A DNA stretch of 15,483 bases from Pseudomonadota bacterium (GTDB lineage: Bacteria; Pseudomonadota; Gammaproteobacteria; Steroidobacterales; Steroidobacteraceae), in contig JAJZLX010000414.1 of the NCBI GenBank assembly GCA_021850555.1, positions 1-15,483 of the forward strand, given 5' to 3'. The notes under the pieces were generated by a model. That model saw nothing but the letters and a program-made list of their open reading frames with translations, was not told the DNA's origin and did not search any database. The stretch's first letter is position 1; each line of letters begins with the position of its first letter. Both the position numbers and the translations under genes were made by a program. This document shows, in pieces, positions 14,018 through 15,483 of this stretch.

Positions 14018-14239
14018 ATGTCGACTCCGACCAGTCTCGATCAGTTCGTTGCCGCGCCCGCCATCCTCTGGCCAATCGACCTCGAACGCCATCTCTCAAT
14101 TTCCACCCCGACCCGTTGGCGCTGGGAGCGCGCCGGGAAACTCCCGCCCCGCGATGCGTACATCAACGGCGAACCAGTTGGCTGGCTGCGCAGCACGATC
14201 GACGCAATGCTGAACGGTGAGCGCCACCGCGCCGCCTGA
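14018..14239 (+). CDS. AlpA-like helix-turn-helix regulator
   Basis: This 73-residue protein starts at ATG 14018 with GGAG 10 bases upstream. LERHLSISTPTRWRWERAGK (about 22-41) followed by LPPRDAYINGEPVGWLRSTI matches the MerR/AlpA-type winged helix pattern: 'lgiS-sTlyRwe--G--P-p--i-g--vgW-r--i--w'. AlpA of P4-like elements activates excision or integrase genes. Small proteins of this form also act as excisionases. It is the first gene after the terminator array and probably the first of the replication/regulation operon. An 81-bp gap separates it from the next gene. This gap contains the hairpin-capable GGCCGGCCCCGTTACGAGCG and its near-complement GGGAACCGGCC. Function is inferred from pattern and position. 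Confidence 0.7.
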   Translation: MSTPTSLDQFVAAPAILWPIDLERHLSISTPTRWRWERAGKLPPRDAYINGEPVGWLRSTIDAMLNGERHRAA

Positions 14240-14320
14240 CCCCACCACGATGGCCGCTCCCGGCTCCAGCAATGGAAAGGCCGGCCCCGTTACGAGCGGG
14301 AACCGGCCGGAGATCGCCAC

Positions 14321-14470
14321 ATGACAATCCTACCCTATCCGCGCCCCCCTAAAAAGCACAACCGCCGCTGTGCCGCATGCTCGCGCCCGGCGCGCACTAT
14401 TTACTGTCCGGCCTGCGCGAACGCATACCCGGCTCTCACTCGGCTCCTCGCCGAATGGAGGGCGGCGTGA
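14321..14470 (+). CDS. 49-residue zinc-ribbon-like protein
   Basis: ATG 14321, preceded by GGAG at 8-base spacing, opens a short frame. MTILPYPRPPKKHNRRCAAC continues to a second CPAC, giving two CxxC pairs (C17/C20 and C29/C32) spaced as a small zinc ribbon. A helical tail (AYPALTRLLAEWRAA) follows. The stop TGA (14468-14470) overlaps the GTG start of the next gene, forming GTGA, so translation is coupled. There are no other domains. Small two-CxxC proteins are frequent in phage and island replication modules, but the role is not known. It is real by ribosome-binding site, motif and overlap, although short. Confidence 0.7.
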   Translation: MTILPYPRPPKKHNRRCAACSRPARTIYCPACANAYPALTRLLAEWRAA

Positions 14471-14943
14471 ACGCGTCCGGTCTCGTTGAGCTGCACCGCA
14501 CGATGCGCGAAGCCCAGCGTAATTACGACCGGAACGCAGCCTCGCCGGCCGCACGCGGTGAGTACATCGAGGCGCGTGCTCGTTGGCACGCGGAAAAACT
14601 CGCCGCTCGAGCGCGATTTGCCGGCGCGCGCGGATGGATCACCGCGCGGACGGCGTTCAGCCTCGAGCAGTTGGCACAGATACGCGCCGGGCGTTATTTC
14701 GCCCGCGCCGAGTCTCTCGACCGCCGGGCTTTCGATCACGCGGAATTCTTCCGCTGGCCGGCGCGCCCTTTTCGGCCCGCCGGCATCGTCGTTCACGTCT
14801 ACGCCGACGATTACACGCTGTGCGAGCAGTTGGCCGCGCGCTCCGGCCTGACGTTCGAGCCGCTGCCGATCAGCTGGTACTACCCCGGCGGCACCGGCGC
14901 TGGTGTCTACACTCGTGCCGACTCGATCGCGAGGTGCGCATGA
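14467..14943 (+). CDS. Phage/island hypothetical protein
   Basis: This 158-residue protein starts at GTG 14467, overlapping the zinc-ribbon gene stop. The N-terminal half (about 5-75) is charged and alpha-helical. The C-terminal half has the block DHAEFFRWPARPFRPAGIVV (about 90-109), then VYADDYTLCEQLAARSGLTF and PISWYYPGGTGAGVYTR. I recognise this layout from uncharacterised proteins encoded beside phage-type primases, but no activity is known to me. It has no signal peptide or membrane segment. The stop TGA (14941-14943) overlaps the ATG of the primase-like gene (ATGA), so three genes in a row are coupled. The open frame extends upstream to 14377, but the overlap decides the start. Confidence 0.7.
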   Translation: MNASGLVELHRTMREAQRNYDRNAASPAARGEYIEARARWHAEKLAARARFAGARGWITARTAFSLEQLAQIRAGRYFARAESLDRRAFDHAEFFRWPARPFRPAGIVVHVYADDYTLCEQLAARSGLTFEPLPISWYYPGGTGAGVYTRADSIARCA

Positions 14944-15483
14944 ACGCCACGACGCGCGCACCGTGCCCTGTTTGCGACCGCGGACCGAAGGATACCGCCC
15001 TCAGCGTCACCGTCGACGAACGCGGCACAGTTTCCTACTGCCACCGCTGCGGATACAGTCGGGCTGAGAACTTCGAGCGCCGCCCCGCGTTCATTCCGGC
15101 GCCGAGCAGTTCTGACAAGCCACTCGACTGGAGTGAGCGGGCTGAGGCCATCTGGCGGCGCACACTACCGCTCGGCGAGATTGCGCGCGTCTACCTTCAG
15201 GGCCGCGGCTGCGTGCTCCCGCCTCGCGATGGCGACCTGCGATTTCTCCCTGGCTCTGACCGTCACGCGCCGAGCCTCTGTGCGCGCATCACCGATTCGG
15301 TGACGGCGAAGCCGATCAGCTTGCACTTCACTCCGCTGCTGCCTGACGGCTCAGGCCACGGCGAGCGGCACCTGCTCAAAGGGCACCGGAAACAGGGAGG
15401 CGTGATTCGACTCTGGCCCAACGAAACCGTCACGACTGGACTTGCGATCGCCGAGGGAATCGAGACCGGTCTGGCCGCCGCTC
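14940..15483 (+). CDS. Zinc-finger/Toprim primase-like protein (3' end beyond right edge)
   Basis: The first 181 residues are visible. The N-terminus has a CHC2-like zinc finger, CPVCDRGPKD with YCHRCGY (C9, C12, C34, C37), which in primases recognises single-stranded DNA. The region WSERAEAIWRRTLPLGEIAR (about 64-83) is shared with phage and P4-type primase/Toprim proteins. LAIAEGIETGLAAA (168-181) is the start of the Toprim domain, with its conserved Glu at E172. The rest of Toprim and any helicase part lie beyond the window. The ATG overlaps the previous stop (ATGA). It likely primes replication of the integrative element. Whether a P4 alpha-type helicase domain or a separate helicase follows cannot be seen. 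Confidence 0.85.
   Translation, partial: MNATTRAPCPVCDRGPKDTALSVTVDERGTVSYCHRCGYSRAENFERRPAFIPAPSSSDKPLDWSERAEAIWRRTLPLGEIARVYLQGRGCVLPPRDGDLRFLPGSDRHAPSLCARITDSVTAKPISLHFTPLLPDGSGHGERHLLKGHRKQGGVIRLWPNETVTTGLAIAEGIETGLAAA

Overview
This is a high-GC proteobacterial segment, probably a gammaproteobacterium; I cannot place it lower than that. It splits into a chromosomal part (1 to about 9600) and an accessory part built up at a proline tRNA integration site (about 9620 to the right edge).

Left part. A tightly coupled minus-strand operon (4506 down to 1) encodes a class I mannose-6-phosphate isomerase, a GT4-type glycosyltransferase with an extra C-terminal domain, and a GH130 mannoside phosphorylase-like enzyme cut by the left edge. 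Both gene junctions are 4-base GTGA overlaps. Together they suggest making and phosphorolytically recycling a mannoside. Upstream is a frameshifted GlsB/YeaQ/YmgE-type small membrane protein, and then a plus-strand histidine-rich fatty acid hydroxylase/sterol desaturase-family membrane protein followed by a perfect palindrome. From 5.7 to 9.6 kb intact genes are few: a 161-residue basic protein resembling the bacterial eRF1-like group, a small unrecognised protein, and an intact ParD antitoxin. Around them lie decayed genes: a PAS domain, a VOC/glyoxalase protein, a ParE toxin with two lesions, and a small membrane protein with an internal stop.

Right part. Two 48-bp direct repeats (9622-9669 and 12124-12171) are displaced 3' ends of a minus-strand tRNA-Pro(UGG). 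The segment between them carries a vapBC toxin-antitoxin pair and a complete IS3-family element (10722-12093) with terminal inverted repeats and a 3-bp TAC target duplication. Right of the second repeat an integrative element begins: a P4-type tyrosine integrase, a structured non-coding region with three consecutive terminator hairpins (13821-13996), and then an operon of an AlpA-like HTH protein, a 49-residue zinc-ribbon protein, a phage-type hypothetical and a zinc-finger/Toprim primase-like protein that runs off the right edge. The last three genes overlap by GTGA and ATGA. This resembles a P4-like satellite or plasmid-like island. The order of the tRNA fragments implies successive insertions, with the intact tRNA-Pro expected to the right of the window.

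No completely new system is evident. The best leads are the structured RNA with its terminator array, the stacked tRNA-Pro attachment sites, and the coupled mannose operon.
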